The notes beneath the pieces were generated by a model. That model had not been told where the DNA came from and searched no databases. It saw only the letters and a list, made by a program, of their open reading frames with translations. Of a DNA stretch of 38,671 nt, positions 27,231 to 35,266 are shown piece by piece (within the stretch, counting starts at the first letter, position 1; each line of letters starts with the position of its first letter). The position numbers were made by a program, and so were the translations under genes. Origin of the DNA: Candidatus Coatesiibacteriota bacterium (GTDB taxonomy: Bacteria; RBG-13-66-14; B26-G2); contig QMNJ01000001.1 in NCBI GenBank assembly GCA_003647715.1, positions 1-38,671 on the forward strand, given 5' to 3'.

Positions 27231-27303
27231 GAGCCGCTAGCTCAGTAGGTAGAGCAACGGCCTTTTAAGCCGTGGGTCGAAGGTTCGATTCCTTCGCGGC
27301 TCA
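27231..27303 (+). tRNA. tRNA-Lys (anticodon UUU)
   Basis: A full cloverleaf can be drawn by hand. The acceptor stem pairs GAGCCGC with GCGGCTC (7 bp), with A as discriminator. The D arm is GCTCAGTAGGTAGAGC. The anticodon stem ACGGC/GCCGT closes a 7-base loop CTTTTAA, giving anticodon TTT. The variable loop is GGGTC, and the T arm is GAAGG-TTCGATT-CCTTC. The 3' CCA is not encoded: seven Ts follow directly. The decoded amino acid follows from the anticodon. Confidence 0.97.
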
Positions 27304-27340
27304 TTTTTTTATTTTACATTCATTTGCTTTATTTTATCCT

Positions 27341-29029
27341 ATGTCTATCCCTATGGCAAAGGCAGTCGTAATCTATGTAAGAGGACTTGGACAGAACACT
27401 CTGAAGTGGGCACTCAAAAGAAAATTTCTTCCATATCTGAAGTCAACTATCAATGAAGGAACCATAAAGAGGGTAAAGCCATTTCTCCCTCTTGACCATT
27501 GGGTGAATGAGCTCTCCTTTTTGAGAGGTGATAACCCCGGTGTTTTCTCATACTCTGGTTATACCGGCTGGAACTGGGAAGAGATGAGACCTGAGAACTC
27601 CGGAATAGAAAGAATTGAGAGATTGTTCTTCAGAGATATTTTCTCTAACAGGGTGTATCCCATAGGAGATTTCAAGCATAGAATATTTACCATAGGTTTT
27701 GAGCAGACATTTACACCGAACTCAATGGGGATTAACTCTGTATCTATACCTCCAGTCAGGTTTTTAAATGGCTATGGAGAACCGGTTCTCTTTACCACTC
27801 AGGAGGAAGCGCTTGAAGTAAACGACACCGGCAAGGTTGTTCCCATAAAGGTGGCGGAGAATAGGGTTAAAACCGTTCTGGAAGGTATGATGGGGACAAA
27901 GTCGCATCTCTTATTTGAGGTTAGAGAGAACAATTTAATTATGTTAAGAACTGATAGGGATGAGGTTGAGGTCAGAAAGGGTGAGGTATCAAGACCTATT
28001 GAGATATTATTCAAAAACAGGTTGTTAAGAAGAATTAGAGGTTACTACCAATTTTATATCAGGTCAATAACCCCACACCTTATTGTAAGCGCCAGCCCCC
28101 TCTCTGTCCAACTTGAATCGCAGTTTGTTAAGCATACCAGACCAGGTGGTGTGTTCGCTAAGCTGGAAAGGGATGCAGGACCCATTATTCTTAGAAATCC
28201 ATATGCTATTCTTAATTCATTCATCAGTGGGTGGATAGACAGGAGAGCAATGTTAAGGTTATTAGAGTGGGATATAATGGGCTTGACTCAAATATTGATG
28301 AGGTCTACTTCTTGGAATAGCGAAGATGTGATAGTTGTTATGTTTCCCCATCTGGATATCGCCTATCACTGTATGGGGGGGGATGGTATATTATGGGCTG
28401 TTAGGGAGTTGGACTGGATTATTGGGTGGTTAAACCATATCTATGGAATAAGACCATTTGTGGTGGGAGATTTTTCTATGTCTAGGGTTAGGAAAGTGGT
28501 TGACCTTAACAGATATTTTTTGTCCCGTGGTATTATCAATCTAAAGAATATAGATAGAGTTCCTTATTCTGGCATTCATAATTTCTGGGATGATGTTGAT
28601 TGGGATAACACAATTGCGTTCTCACTTGGTGGTGGTAGGGTTTTCGTAAATAGGAAGAATTCTCAATTTAAAGATGGTGCAATAAAGAGAGAGATGGAGG
28701 ATAAGATTATTAGTGTAGTTAATGGATTGAATAGAATCTATGGAGGAGGGGTGAAGAGGGTAGTGAGAAAGTATGAGATATATTCAGGGGAACTCTTTCA
28801 CGAGATGCCAGATTTACTGGTATGCTTTGGTGGTGGTCTATTTAATGGTTATATGGATTTCACCGATTTGAATAACAGAATATTCAATGAGAAAGATGCA
28901 GTACAGTATGAACACTTATCGCAGGATAATGAGAGAAATGATGGTGTAATGCTCTCACCTGTGAAGACATCTAAGGATGCTATTTCAATAGATAGAGTAA
29001 TGGAAGATATAATGTCATTATTGGAATAA
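27341..29029 (+). CDS. Degenerate alkaline-phosphatase-superfamily (phosphodiesterase-like) protein
   Basis: A 563-residue soluble protein, start at ATG 27341; an in-frame upstream Met falls inside the tRNA and is rejected. The order of segments follows the type I phosphodiesterase/AlkP-superfamily phosphohydrolase group. AVVIYVRGLGQNTLKW replaces the usual metal-binding VIGLDG start (no Asp). PFLPLDHWVNELSFLRGDNPG stands where PPxTxPAWTSFxTGxNPG with the Thr/Ser nucleophile is expected. FPHLDIAYHCMG keeps the Asp and His of the TDxxxH metal motif. VVGDFSMSRVRKVVDLNRY replaces the usual SDHGF; the Asp is kept, the His lost. GGGRVFVNRK and PDLLVCFGGG match later family segments. I infer a catalytically impaired or inactive member; its role is unknown. 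No clear ribosome binding site precedes the ATG. Confidence 0.7.
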   Translation: MSIPMAKAVVIYVRGLGQNTLKWALKRKFLPYLKSTINEGTIKRVKPFLPLDHWVNELSFLRGDNPGVFSYSGYTGWNWEEMRPENSGIERIERLFFRDIFSNRVYPIGDFKHRIFTIGFEQTFTPNSMGINSVSIPPVRFLNGYGEPVLFTTQEEALEVNDTGKVVPIKVAENRVKTVLEGMMGTKSHLLFEVRENNLIMLRTDRDEVEVRKGEVSRPIEILFKNRLLRRIRGYYQFYIRSITPHLIVSASPLSVQLESQFVKHTRPGGVFAKLERDAGPIILRNPYAILNSFISGWIDRRAMLRLLEWDIMGLTQILMRSTSWNSEDVIVVMFPHLDIAYHCMGGDGILWAVRELDWIIGWLNHIYGIRPFVVGDFSMSRVRKVVDLNRYFLSRGIINLKNIDRVPYSGIHNFWDDVDWDNTIAFSLGGGRVFVNRKNSQFKDGAIKREMEDKIISVVNGLNRIYGGGVKRVVRKYEIYSGELFHEMPDLLVCFGGGLFNGYMDFTDLNNRIFNEKDAVQYEHLSQDNERNDGVMLSPVKTSKDAISIDRVMEDIMSLLE

Positions 29030-29135
29030 TGACTATGAGGTAAAAAGAAATTGAGGGTATTGTATTCAATTATTTAAACAATATTGATTATGTATTCCAG
29101 AATTTTAGGTATTCATTACATATATTCTTTAATAC

Positions 29136-29164
29136 TTGACTTAATATAAAAATGCATTTAGAAT
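29136..29164 (+). promoter_or_regulatory. Promoter upstream of the TPR/Roadblock genes
   Basis: TTGACT at 29136-29141 and TAGAAT at 29159-29164 are separated by 17 bases, each with one mismatch to consensus. Transcription would begin near 29171, about 34 bases before the TTG start at 29205. The rest of the 175-base gap after 29029 shows nothing else I can name. Confidence 0.6.
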
Positions 29165-29204
29165 ATTACAGTTAATAAGGATATTTGGTCAGAGGTAGAA
29201 GAAT

Positions 29205-30281
29205 TTGACTGAAAGAGATGAAAAAATCCTTAAGATGGTAGAGTTCTATAGAGGTCTTTTGATGGAAGACCCCACTCTACCTATCTTTGTCAAACTTGCA
29301 GGTGCATTACTTGATTTGAATAGAGTTAATGAAGCAAAGGAGGTAGTGAAAGGGGGTATTGAGCACAACCAAAAACTCCCGGAGGGTTATATATTGCTTT
29401 CAAGAATTCAGAGGATACAGGGTGAACTTAAGAATGCCAGTGAGAGTATAAATCGGGCTCTTCAATTAGACCCCTTTAATGTAGAAGCACTGATGGAAGA
29501 GGCGTTGTTGATGATGGATTTTGGGGATGCGGAGAAAGCGATAGCATCTCTGGAGAAGGCGCTTGATATTGAACCGGAGGATATGGAGATAAAGCGATTA
29601 AGAGCAACAATAAGAGCAAAGACCAGATTTGAGGAGATGAAGAAATATGTTGGCACCAGGAGGGGTCGGGAAATTCCAGAGGAAGAGTTGGTTGAGACCA
29701 CTGAAGAGGCAAAGACAGCCACACCATCACTTGCGGAGTTGTATCTCAAGCAGGGTTATCTGAAGAAGGCGAGAGATATATGCAAAACAATTCTAGCAAG
29801 ACAGCCAGAGAACGAAAGGGTTGTCAGGATTATGGCGCAGATAGAACAGATTGAATCTGCCAGAGATAAGATGCATGGTGAGTTTGAGTTTGAGATTGCT
29901 CCCGTTCCGACACTTACTTCGGGGGAGAGGGGTGAGTATGAGTTCAAATTAAGCGATGAGATTGACAAGGCATTCAGGGACCTTGAACTAGAAGATGTTG
30001 TCATTGAGGAACCTATACCTCCCGATAGGTTTATTGGATTTGATTTTGACCAGTTTTATATCAGGGAGGGGGAAGAGGAGGGTAAACCACCCCCTTTTGA
30101 GGGGCGAGTAGAACTTATGGGACCTGGAGCAGTAAAGCCAGAGTCCCACCTTGGGAAGAAAGAATTGGCAGGTGCGCCGGAGCTTGAATTGCCTGAGAGT
30201 ATTGATATATCAGACCTTGACGAAGAGGTGGATGATATATCAAAATTCCAGGATTGGCTTGATAAGTTGATTTCAGAGTAG
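29205..30281 (+). CDS. TPR protein with acidic C-terminal tail
   Basis: A 358-residue soluble protein. Residues about 20-145 hold TPR units (for instance GYILLSRIQRIQGELKNA, then INRALQLDPFNVEALMEEAL and LEKALDIEPED). Another pair spans about 172-218 (LAELYLKQGYLKKARDICK). The remaining third is acidic and Pro-rich, probably disordered, ending in a short helix KFQDWLDKLISE. The start is TTG, with AGAGGT eight bases ahead. TPR proteins are scaffolds; the two following small Roadblock/LC7 genes suggest it works with them, perhaps in a small-GTPase polarity module of the MglA/MglB kind. No GTPase gene is in the window, so this stays an inference. Confidence 0.85.
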   Translation: MTERDEKILKMVEFYRGLLMEDPTLPIFVKLAGALLDLNRVNEAKEVVKGGIEHNQKLPEGYILLSRIQRIQGELKNASESINRALQLDPFNVEALMEEALLMMDFGDAEKAIASLEKALDIEPEDMEIKRLRATIRAKTRFEEMKKYVGTRRGREIPEEELVETTEEAKTATPSLAELYLKQGYLKKARDICKTILARQPENERVVRIMAQIEQIESARDKMHGEFEFEIAPVPTLTSGERGEYEFKLSDEIDKAFRDLELEDVVIEEPIPPDRFIGFDFDQFYIREGEEEGKPPPFEGRVELMGPGAVKPESHLGKKELAGAPELELPESIDISDLDEEVDDISKFQDWLDKLISE

Positions 30282-30287
30282 GTGTAT

Positions 30288-30644
30288 ATGGATTTCAGAG
30301 GGATACTGCTTGAGATGATACATAATGTAGAGGGTTCAATAGCATCAAGTTTTTGTGGAATTGATGGTATAGGAGTTGAGACAGTAGTTCTGGATAAAGA
30401 TATAGATGCAAATGAAGCTGAAGTAGAGATTTCAACAATGTTGAAGGTTATTGGAGAGATAGCTAATAATCTGCAAGCGGGAAATATCAGGTCGTTCATA
30501 TTTGAAGCAGAGAAATTCAATGGTTTATTGGAGAAATGCGGTAATGACTACTTTATATGTATATTGTTGAAGCCAGAATCAAATATTGGTAAGGCAAGAT
30601 ATGTATTGAGGAAATACGCAAAGATGATAGAGAAAGAGATATAG
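30288..30644 (+). CDS. Roadblock/LC7-domain protein (first of two)
   Basis: A 118-residue single-domain protein. The order of a helix (FRGILLEMIHNVEGSI), a strand pair, a long central helix (EISTMLKVIGEIANNLQ), the strands RSFIFEAEKF and NDYFICILLKPESNIGK, and a final helix (RYVLRKYAKMIEKEI) fits the Roadblock/LC7 fold, known from dynein light chains and bacterial MglB. The match is by pattern, not by strong identity. I chose ATG 30288; a GTG six bases upstream, directly after the TPR gene's stop, is an alternative. Such proteins often form dimers that control Ras-like GTPases. Confidence 0.68.
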   Translation: MDFRGILLEMIHNVEGSIASSFCGIDGIGVETVVLDKDIDANEAEVEISTMLKVIGEIANNLQAGNIRSFIFEAEKFNGLLEKCGNDYFICILLKPESNIGKARYVLRKYAKMIEKEI

Positions 30645-30682
30645 TTTCTTAAAACCGGATGGTGTATTCTTAGAAATGAATT

Positions 30683-31033
30683 ATGGTGTTGAATGAGATA
30701 TTAGTCAAGTTGGTAGAAGAGGGACCCTTGAAGAAAGTTATTTTGGTTGACTATGATGGCTTTCTCATAGAGAAGGTAGGTGTTGAGGATAAAGAAGATG
30801 ATTTAGTAGCAGCAATAGTGAGAGACCTTCTAGAAAAGATTAAGAAAATAACCAGGTCATCATCTAATTCATTACCAATACAAGGTATATTTGAGACCAC
30901 CTCTGGATTGGTTGCCTTCTCTTTCTTCCCAAACAATCTGGCTTTATTTGGTGTATCAAAGGATGGTGTTAAGATAAGGGATGTGTGGAACTCACTATCA
31001 AAGATGTATAAAACAATAGCAGAGGCATTGTGA
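30683..31033 (+). CDS. Roadblock/LC7-domain protein (second of two)
   Basis: A 116-residue single-domain protein. The pattern is clearer than in its neighbour: LVEEGPLKKVILVDYDGFLIEKVG is the usual first helix and strand pair with the VDxDGxxI turn, followed by the long helix VAAIVRDLLEKIKKI, the strands GIFETTSGLVAFSFF and NLALFGVSKDG, and a final helix. The two small genes look like diverged paralogues that could form a heterodimer. The second ends 12 bases before efp, so transcription may run on into the efp-acc genes. The ribosome binding site is weak. Confidence 0.7.
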   Translation: MVLNEILVKLVEEGPLKKVILVDYDGFLIEKVGVEDKEDDLVAAIVRDLLEKIKKITRSSSNSLPIQGIFETTSGLVAFSFFPNNLALFGVSKDGVKIRDVWNSLSKMYKTIAEAL

Positions 31034-31045
31034 TTCAAGGATTAT

Positions 31046-31612
31046 ATGATTTCTTCAAATGATATACGGTCAGGAATGGTTATTGAGCTGAATGGAACTC
31101 TGTTTGAAGTGGTATTCGCAGAGCATTGCAAGCCGGGTAAGGGTTCTGCATTTGTGAGAACACAGTTGAGGAATCTTGACACGGGTGCAATAATTGACCA
31201 TAAGTTCAGAGCCGGTGAGAAGTTGGAACTGGTCAAACTGGAGGAAAGAAGAGCACAATTTCTATATAGTGAAGGAGAGAACTACTATTTTATGGATGAA
31301 GAGACATTTGAGCAGGTATTGGTAAAGGTAAATCAGCTGGGAGATGGCATCAAATTCTTAAGCACTGATGCAGTATTTATAATAGTATATAGAGATAAAA
31401 CCCCTTTGATGGCTAAACCGCCAATATTCATAAATCTCAGGGTTGAAAAGGCAGAACCAGGCGTTAAAGGTGATACACAATCAGGTGCAACAAAACCAGT
31501 TGTTATGGAGACCGGCTATACTTTGCAGGTTCCTTTATTTATTGAAGAGGGTGACATACTGAAGATAGACACAAGGACAGGGGAATATGTAGAAAGGGTT
31601 AAGGATAGTTGA
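31046..31612 (+). CDS. efp: Translation elongation factor P
   Basis: EF-P binds ribosomes stalled on poly-Pro and helps form the peptide bond. The 188 residues give the three-domain arrangement. The tip loop CKPGKGSAFVRTQLRN places Lys32 at the position of the modified residue of Lys-type EF-P (beta-lysylated in E. coli). The later domains include FMDEETFEQVLV and the C-terminal signature region (METGYTLQVPLFIEEGDILKIDTRTGEY, read in parts). AAGGA lies five bases before the ATG. It precedes accB by 29 bases; an efp-accB-accC order is common in bacteria. The giant protein's DNNxPP linkers contain many Pro-Pro pairs, which could make EF-P useful here. Confidence 0.97.
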   Translation: MISSNDIRSGMVIELNGTLFEVVFAEHCKPGKGSAFVRTQLRNLDTGAIIDHKFRAGEKLELVKLEERRAQFLYSEGENYYFMDEETFEQVLVKVNQLGDGIKFLSTDAVFIIVYRDKTPLMAKPPIFINLRVEKAEPGVKGDTQSGATKPVVMETGYTLQVPLFIEEGDILKIDTRTGEYVERVKDS

Positions 31613-31641
31613 TATAATTACCATGATTAAGGAGTAGTAAG

Positions 31642-32163
31642 GTGAACATAAAAAAGATAAAGGAATTGATGGATAAGTTGGAACAGACAGACCTTGCTGA
31701 GATTGAAATATCAGGTATATTCAGCAAGGTTGTGATAAGAAAAACTACATCCGGCGCTGTTACCTCTTTCTCTACATTCCAACCTGTTTATCAACCTCCT
31801 TCCTTGCCACAGGGGGAGCAACAGGACTTAGCCAGTGGAGTTTCAAAGCAGGTGCTGGAGAAAAATTTGACAGAGCCGACCATAGAAGTTGAAAAGGCAA
31901 AAGAAGAGGAGAAGGTGGAGAATATCGCTCATATAACTTCACCTATGGTAGGCACCTTTTATCGTGCTCCTGCTCCAGGTGCAGAACCATATGTAAAAGA
32001 AGGCGATAGAGTTACAAAAGGAACTATCGTATGTATCATTGAGGCAATGAAATTGATGAACGAGATTGAGAGCGAACAAAACGGAATAATAAAAGAGATA
32101 CATGTGGAGAACGCAAAGCCGGTTGAATATGGTCAGATTCTATTTACAATTCAGCTAGATTAA
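31642..32163 (+). CDS. accB: Biotin carboxyl carrier protein
   Basis: Carries carboxylated biotin between the carboxylase and carboxyltransferase parts of acetyl-CoA carboxylase. The 173 residues show an N-terminal helical part (KKIKELMDKLEQTDLAEIEI), a Pro/Gln-rich linker and the C-terminal biotinyl domain. Biotin attaches to Lys137 in IEAMKLMNEIE. The PMVGTFYRAPAPGAEPYV segment with the family thumb region is present. The GTG start is supported by GGAG seven bases upstream. A membrane protease gene separates it from accC, which is usually adjacent. Carboxyltransferase genes are not in the window. Confidence 0.96.
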   Translation: MNIKKIKELMDKLEQTDLAEIEISGIFSKVVIRKTTSGAVTSFSTFQPVYQPPSLPQGEQQDLASGVSKQVLEKNLTEPTIEVEKAKEEEKVENIAHITSPMVGTFYRAPAPGAEPYVKEGDRVTKGTIVCIIEAMKLMNEIESEQNGIIKEIHVENAKPVEYGQILFTIQLD

Positions 32164-32212
32164 TATTCCATAAAGAATATGATAATTTTAACATCACCCG
32201 TTGAATATTGAC

Positions 32213-33847
32213 ATGTTCGGACTGCTTACCAGAGCATTGTTGGTTCTTGTCCTGCTATTTGGTGTTCTATTCGCAGTGGTAATGGCACTTGGTTACTACT
32301 TAGAGTGGAGCACTATGACCATTGTCTTAATTACTGTTGGAATTGTTGCCCTTCAGTATCTTCTTGGACCTTTCATTATACAGACCGTATATAGAATAAG
32401 ATGGATTAATTTGGATGAGTTGCCGATGGAGGTGAGGAATTTTATCGTATCATCTTGCCAGAAAGATAGAATAAAACTACCCAGAATCGGTATAATTGAT
32501 GATGGCAATCCCAATGCCTTCACCTTCGGTCATTATCCATCCAATGCGAGATTAGTTTTGACCAGAGGTCTGCTTGAAAGATTAAATACCGATGAGGTCA
32601 ATGCAGTTGTGGGACATGAATTGGGTCACATCGTCCATTGGGATTTTGTGGTGATGACCCTGGCGTCAGTGGTTCCACTCTTCTTCTACATCATATTCAT
32701 AACGATGTTATGGTCTAGAGGTGGAAACAGGAGAAGTCGTGGAGGGACTATAATTGTGGGGCTTGCATCTTTTCTTCTTTATATTATAACTCAATATGTT
32801 GTGCTTCTGCTCTCAAGGATTAGAGAATATTATGCCGATGAACACTCGGCAGAGTTGACCCAGAATCCCAACCTGCTCGCCTCATCACTGGTCAAGATAG
32901 CATATGGTCTGGCTGAGAAAAAACGGGAGACCGAGGAGAGTGTTATTTTCAGCAGAAAATTAAATGCTATAAAGTCGTTAGGTATATTTGACCCTTCAAG
33001 TGCAAGGAACCTCGCAGTTGCCAGTGCAGGCACAGAAGGTTTTACACTGGAGAATATGGGGAATGCAATGAAGTGGGACCTGTGCAATCCCTGGGCTTCT
33101 ATGTTTGAATTGAGGTCAACTCACCCACTTCCAGCGAAGAGAATAAAGCGACTTGGGAATATGTCAAAGAGAATGGGCAAAGCGCCATTGTATGACTTTG
33201 TTACACAGAAGCAGGAGTCATTCTTTGGCGAATTTATGGTTGATGTAATGGTAAAGTATGCACCCTTTATAACATTCGTCATTATATTCATCGCATCCGT
33301 TATCTTTATCCCCTATTACTATGTAATAGACACAATCCCCCTTATCGCATTCTCTCTCGGTAATGCTCTTGCGGTAGCGATGATATTCTCCCTGCTGAAG
33401 ACGAGATTCAAATATCCAGTGCGTGGTTTCCCTGAGAGGAAGATAGAAGACCTTCTCGGTGAGGTCAAGGTCTCGGGAATGAGGCCGGTTCCTGCAACAT
33501 TGAAGGGAGAGATTATTGGAAGGGGTATTCCAGGTCTGTTCTTAAGCGAGGATATGGTTCTTGAGGACGAGACCGGTTTTATAGTAATAGATTACAAACA
33601 GCCATTGTCTATTGCCAATATGCTCTTTGGTCTGGTTGTCACTGAGAGGATGATTGGAAGGAGTGTAGTTGCTGAGGGCTGGTATAGGCGTGCACCTACT
33701 CCTCACCTTGAGATGTATCACCTCAGGTCCGATGGCGATGTGTGGAAAGGATACACTCGTATGGTAAGGATTATCCTTGCTATTATTGGTTTGATTACTG
33801 GTATAGCAATATCGGGTTATATATTTATCCATATGAATGTTTTCTAA
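32213..33847 (+). CDS. HtpX-like M48 membrane metalloprotease with extra C-terminal region
   Basis: A zinc protease of the inner membrane. From the ATG at 32213 there are 544 residues; an in-frame TTG at 32201 is an equally weak alternative. Two N-terminal membrane helices lead to the zinc site GHELGH, with His135, catalytic Glu136 and His139; the third ligand is Glu205 in SRIREYYADEHSAE. Two helices between the two motifs match HtpX. Typical HtpX ends near 300 residues; here a further 200 or so add two membrane helices (about 345-390), a soluble segment with EDETGFIVIDYKQPL, and a last helix at the C-terminus. HtpX degrades misfolded membrane proteins. Its place between accB and accC is unusual. 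Confidence 0.9.
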   Translation: MFGLLTRALLVLVLLFGVLFAVVMALGYYLEWSTMTIVLITVGIVALQYLLGPFIIQTVYRIRWINLDELPMEVRNFIVSSCQKDRIKLPRIGIIDDGNPNAFTFGHYPSNARLVLTRGLLERLNTDEVNAVVGHELGHIVHWDFVVMTLASVVPLFFYIIFITMLWSRGGNRRSRGGTIIVGLASFLLYIITQYVVLLLSRIREYYADEHSAELTQNPNLLASSLVKIAYGLAEKKRETEESVIFSRKLNAIKSLGIFDPSSARNLAVASAGTEGFTLENMGNAMKWDLCNPWASMFELRSTHPLPAKRIKRLGNMSKRMGKAPLYDFVTQKQESFFGEFMVDVMVKYAPFITFVIIFIASVIFIPYYYVIDTIPLIAFSLGNALAVAMIFSLLKTRFKYPVRGFPERKIEDLLGEVKVSGMRPVPATLKGEIIGRGIPGLFLSEDMVLEDETGFIVIDYKQPLSIANMLFGLVVTERMIGRSVVAEGWYRRAPTPHLEMYHLRSDGDVWKGYTRMVRIILAIIGLITGIAISGYIFIHMNVF

Positions 33848-33864
33848 ATGATACATTTGGCAGG

Positions 33865-35241
33865 ATGATGTTTGAGAAGATATTAATAGCAAATAGAGGG
33901 GAGATTGCAGTAAGGATTATCAGGGCTGCAAGGGAGATGGGAATAAAGACGGTGATTGCTTGTTCGGAGGCAGACAGGAATTCCCTCGCTTCACGACTTG
34001 CAGATGAGGTAATATGTATAGGTCCGCCTGAATCGGCTAAGTCATATCTCAATATACCCAGGATTATCAGTGCAGCAGAAATTACAGGCGTGGATGCTAT
34101 TCACCCTGGATATGGCTTCCTCGCCGAAAACTCCTACTTCGCAGAGGCGGTTGAGGCATCAAATATTGTGTTCATTGGTCCGCCGTATAGGGCAATAGGT
34201 CTTATGGGGGATAAGGCGTTCGCCAGAAGCACAATGCGTGAGCACAGAGTTCCGATACTACCGGGTAGCGATGGTGGTCTTACTGACCAGAAGACCGCTC
34301 TCAAGGTGGCTCACGATATTGGCTACCCCATTATGGTAAAAGCGGTGGCGGGTGGTGGTGGTAGAGGAATGAGGATTGTTCATAATGATGATACAATGAG
34401 GAAGGCGGTTGAGATGGCTTCATCAGAGGCGAATGTTGCATTCGGCAACCCTGAGATATATCTTGAGAAATACCTTATTGAGCCAAGACATATAGAGATA
34501 CAGGTCATTGCTGATAAGCACGGTAATACCGTCTATCTGGGTGAACGCGAGTGCTCAATTCAGAGAAGGCACCAGAAACTGCTTGAGGAGGCGCCGTCAA
34601 TCGCTATTGATGAGGAGACCAGAAAGAGGATGGGTGAGGCGGCAGTCAGAGCATGCAAGGCGGTTGGTTACTACAGCGCCGGAACGGTGGAATTCCTTTT
34701 AGACAAGGATGGCAATTTCTACTTTATGGAGATGAACACCAGAATTCAGGTTGAACATCCTGTTACCGAGATGATTACGGGTATTGACCTCATCAAGTCA
34801 CAGATACTTGTCGCTATGGGAGAGAAATTACCCTTTAAGCAGAAAGACATAAGCATAGACGGTCATGCCATAGAGTGTCGGATAAATGCTGAAGACCCCG
34901 AGAGGGGATTTGCCCCATCTCCTGGAACCATAAAAGGTCTCATACTCCCTGGAGGTCTGGGAGTGAGGGTTGATACCCATATCTATCAGGGCTATACCGT
35001 CCCACCATATTACGATTCGCTGGTGGCAAAGTTGATATGCTGGGGCAGGGACAGGGAAGAGGCGAGGATTAGGACTGCTCGTGCTCTTGATGAATTCGTG
35101 ATTGAGGGTATTAAGACCACCATTCCATTCCAGAAGCGTGTTGTGGTCTCTGACCTGTTTAAGTCGGGAGACCTTTCAACCTCATTTATTGAACGACTTG
35201 AAAAGAATGAAAAATCTATTGGGGTAGATAAATCAGAGTAA
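33865..35241 (+). CDS. accC: Biotin carboxylase
   Basis: ATP-grasp enzyme that carboxylates the biotin on AccB. The start at ATG 33865 (the next codon is also ATG) gives 458 residues and the family N-terminus FEKILIANRGEIAVRIIRAA; a longer open frame upstream lies within the protease gene and is ignored. Further landmarks are HPGYGFLAENSYFAEA, the nucleotide loop VAGGGGRGMRI, the ERECSIQRRHQK segment, and MEMNTRIQVEHPVTEMITG with the catalytic Glu and Arg. The gene starts 17 bases after the protease gene. It would form acetyl-CoA carboxylase with AccB and separately encoded carboxyltransferase subunits, or serve another biotin enzyme. Confidence 0.96.
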   Translation: MMFEKILIANRGEIAVRIIRAAREMGIKTVIACSEADRNSLASRLADEVICIGPPESAKSYLNIPRIISAAEITGVDAIHPGYGFLAENSYFAEAVEASNIVFIGPPYRAIGLMGDKAFARSTMREHRVPILPGSDGGLTDQKTALKVAHDIGYPIMVKAVAGGGGRGMRIVHNDDTMRKAVEMASSEANVAFGNPEIYLEKYLIEPRHIEIQVIADKHGNTVYLGERECSIQRRHQKLLEEAPSIAIDEETRKRMGEAAVRACKAVGYYSAGTVEFLLDKDGNFYFMEMNTRIQVEHPVTEMITGIDLIKSQILVAMGEKLPFKQKDISIDGHAIECRINAEDPERGFAPSPGTIKGLILPGGLGVRVDTHIYQGYTVPPYYDSLVAKLICWGRDREEARIRTARALDEFVIEGIKTTIPFQKRVVVSDLFKSGDLSTSFIERLEKNEKSIGVDKSE

Positions 35242-35266
35242 TTGAAGTAGAAAAGGGGATGCATTT

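Noticed and set aside
27272..27340. N-terminal extension of the AlkP-like protein starting inside tRNA-Lys
   Set aside because: It would translate the tRNA 3' half; the ATG at 27341 fits the family N-terminus.
27231..27340. tRNA-Lys as an integration site for a mobile element
   Set aside because: I found no second copy of the tRNA 3' end, no integrase and no composition break nearby.
33742..33864. 41-residue N-terminal extension of biotin carboxylase
   Set aside because: It lies within the end of the protease gene in another frame, and the family start is FEKILIANRGEIA.
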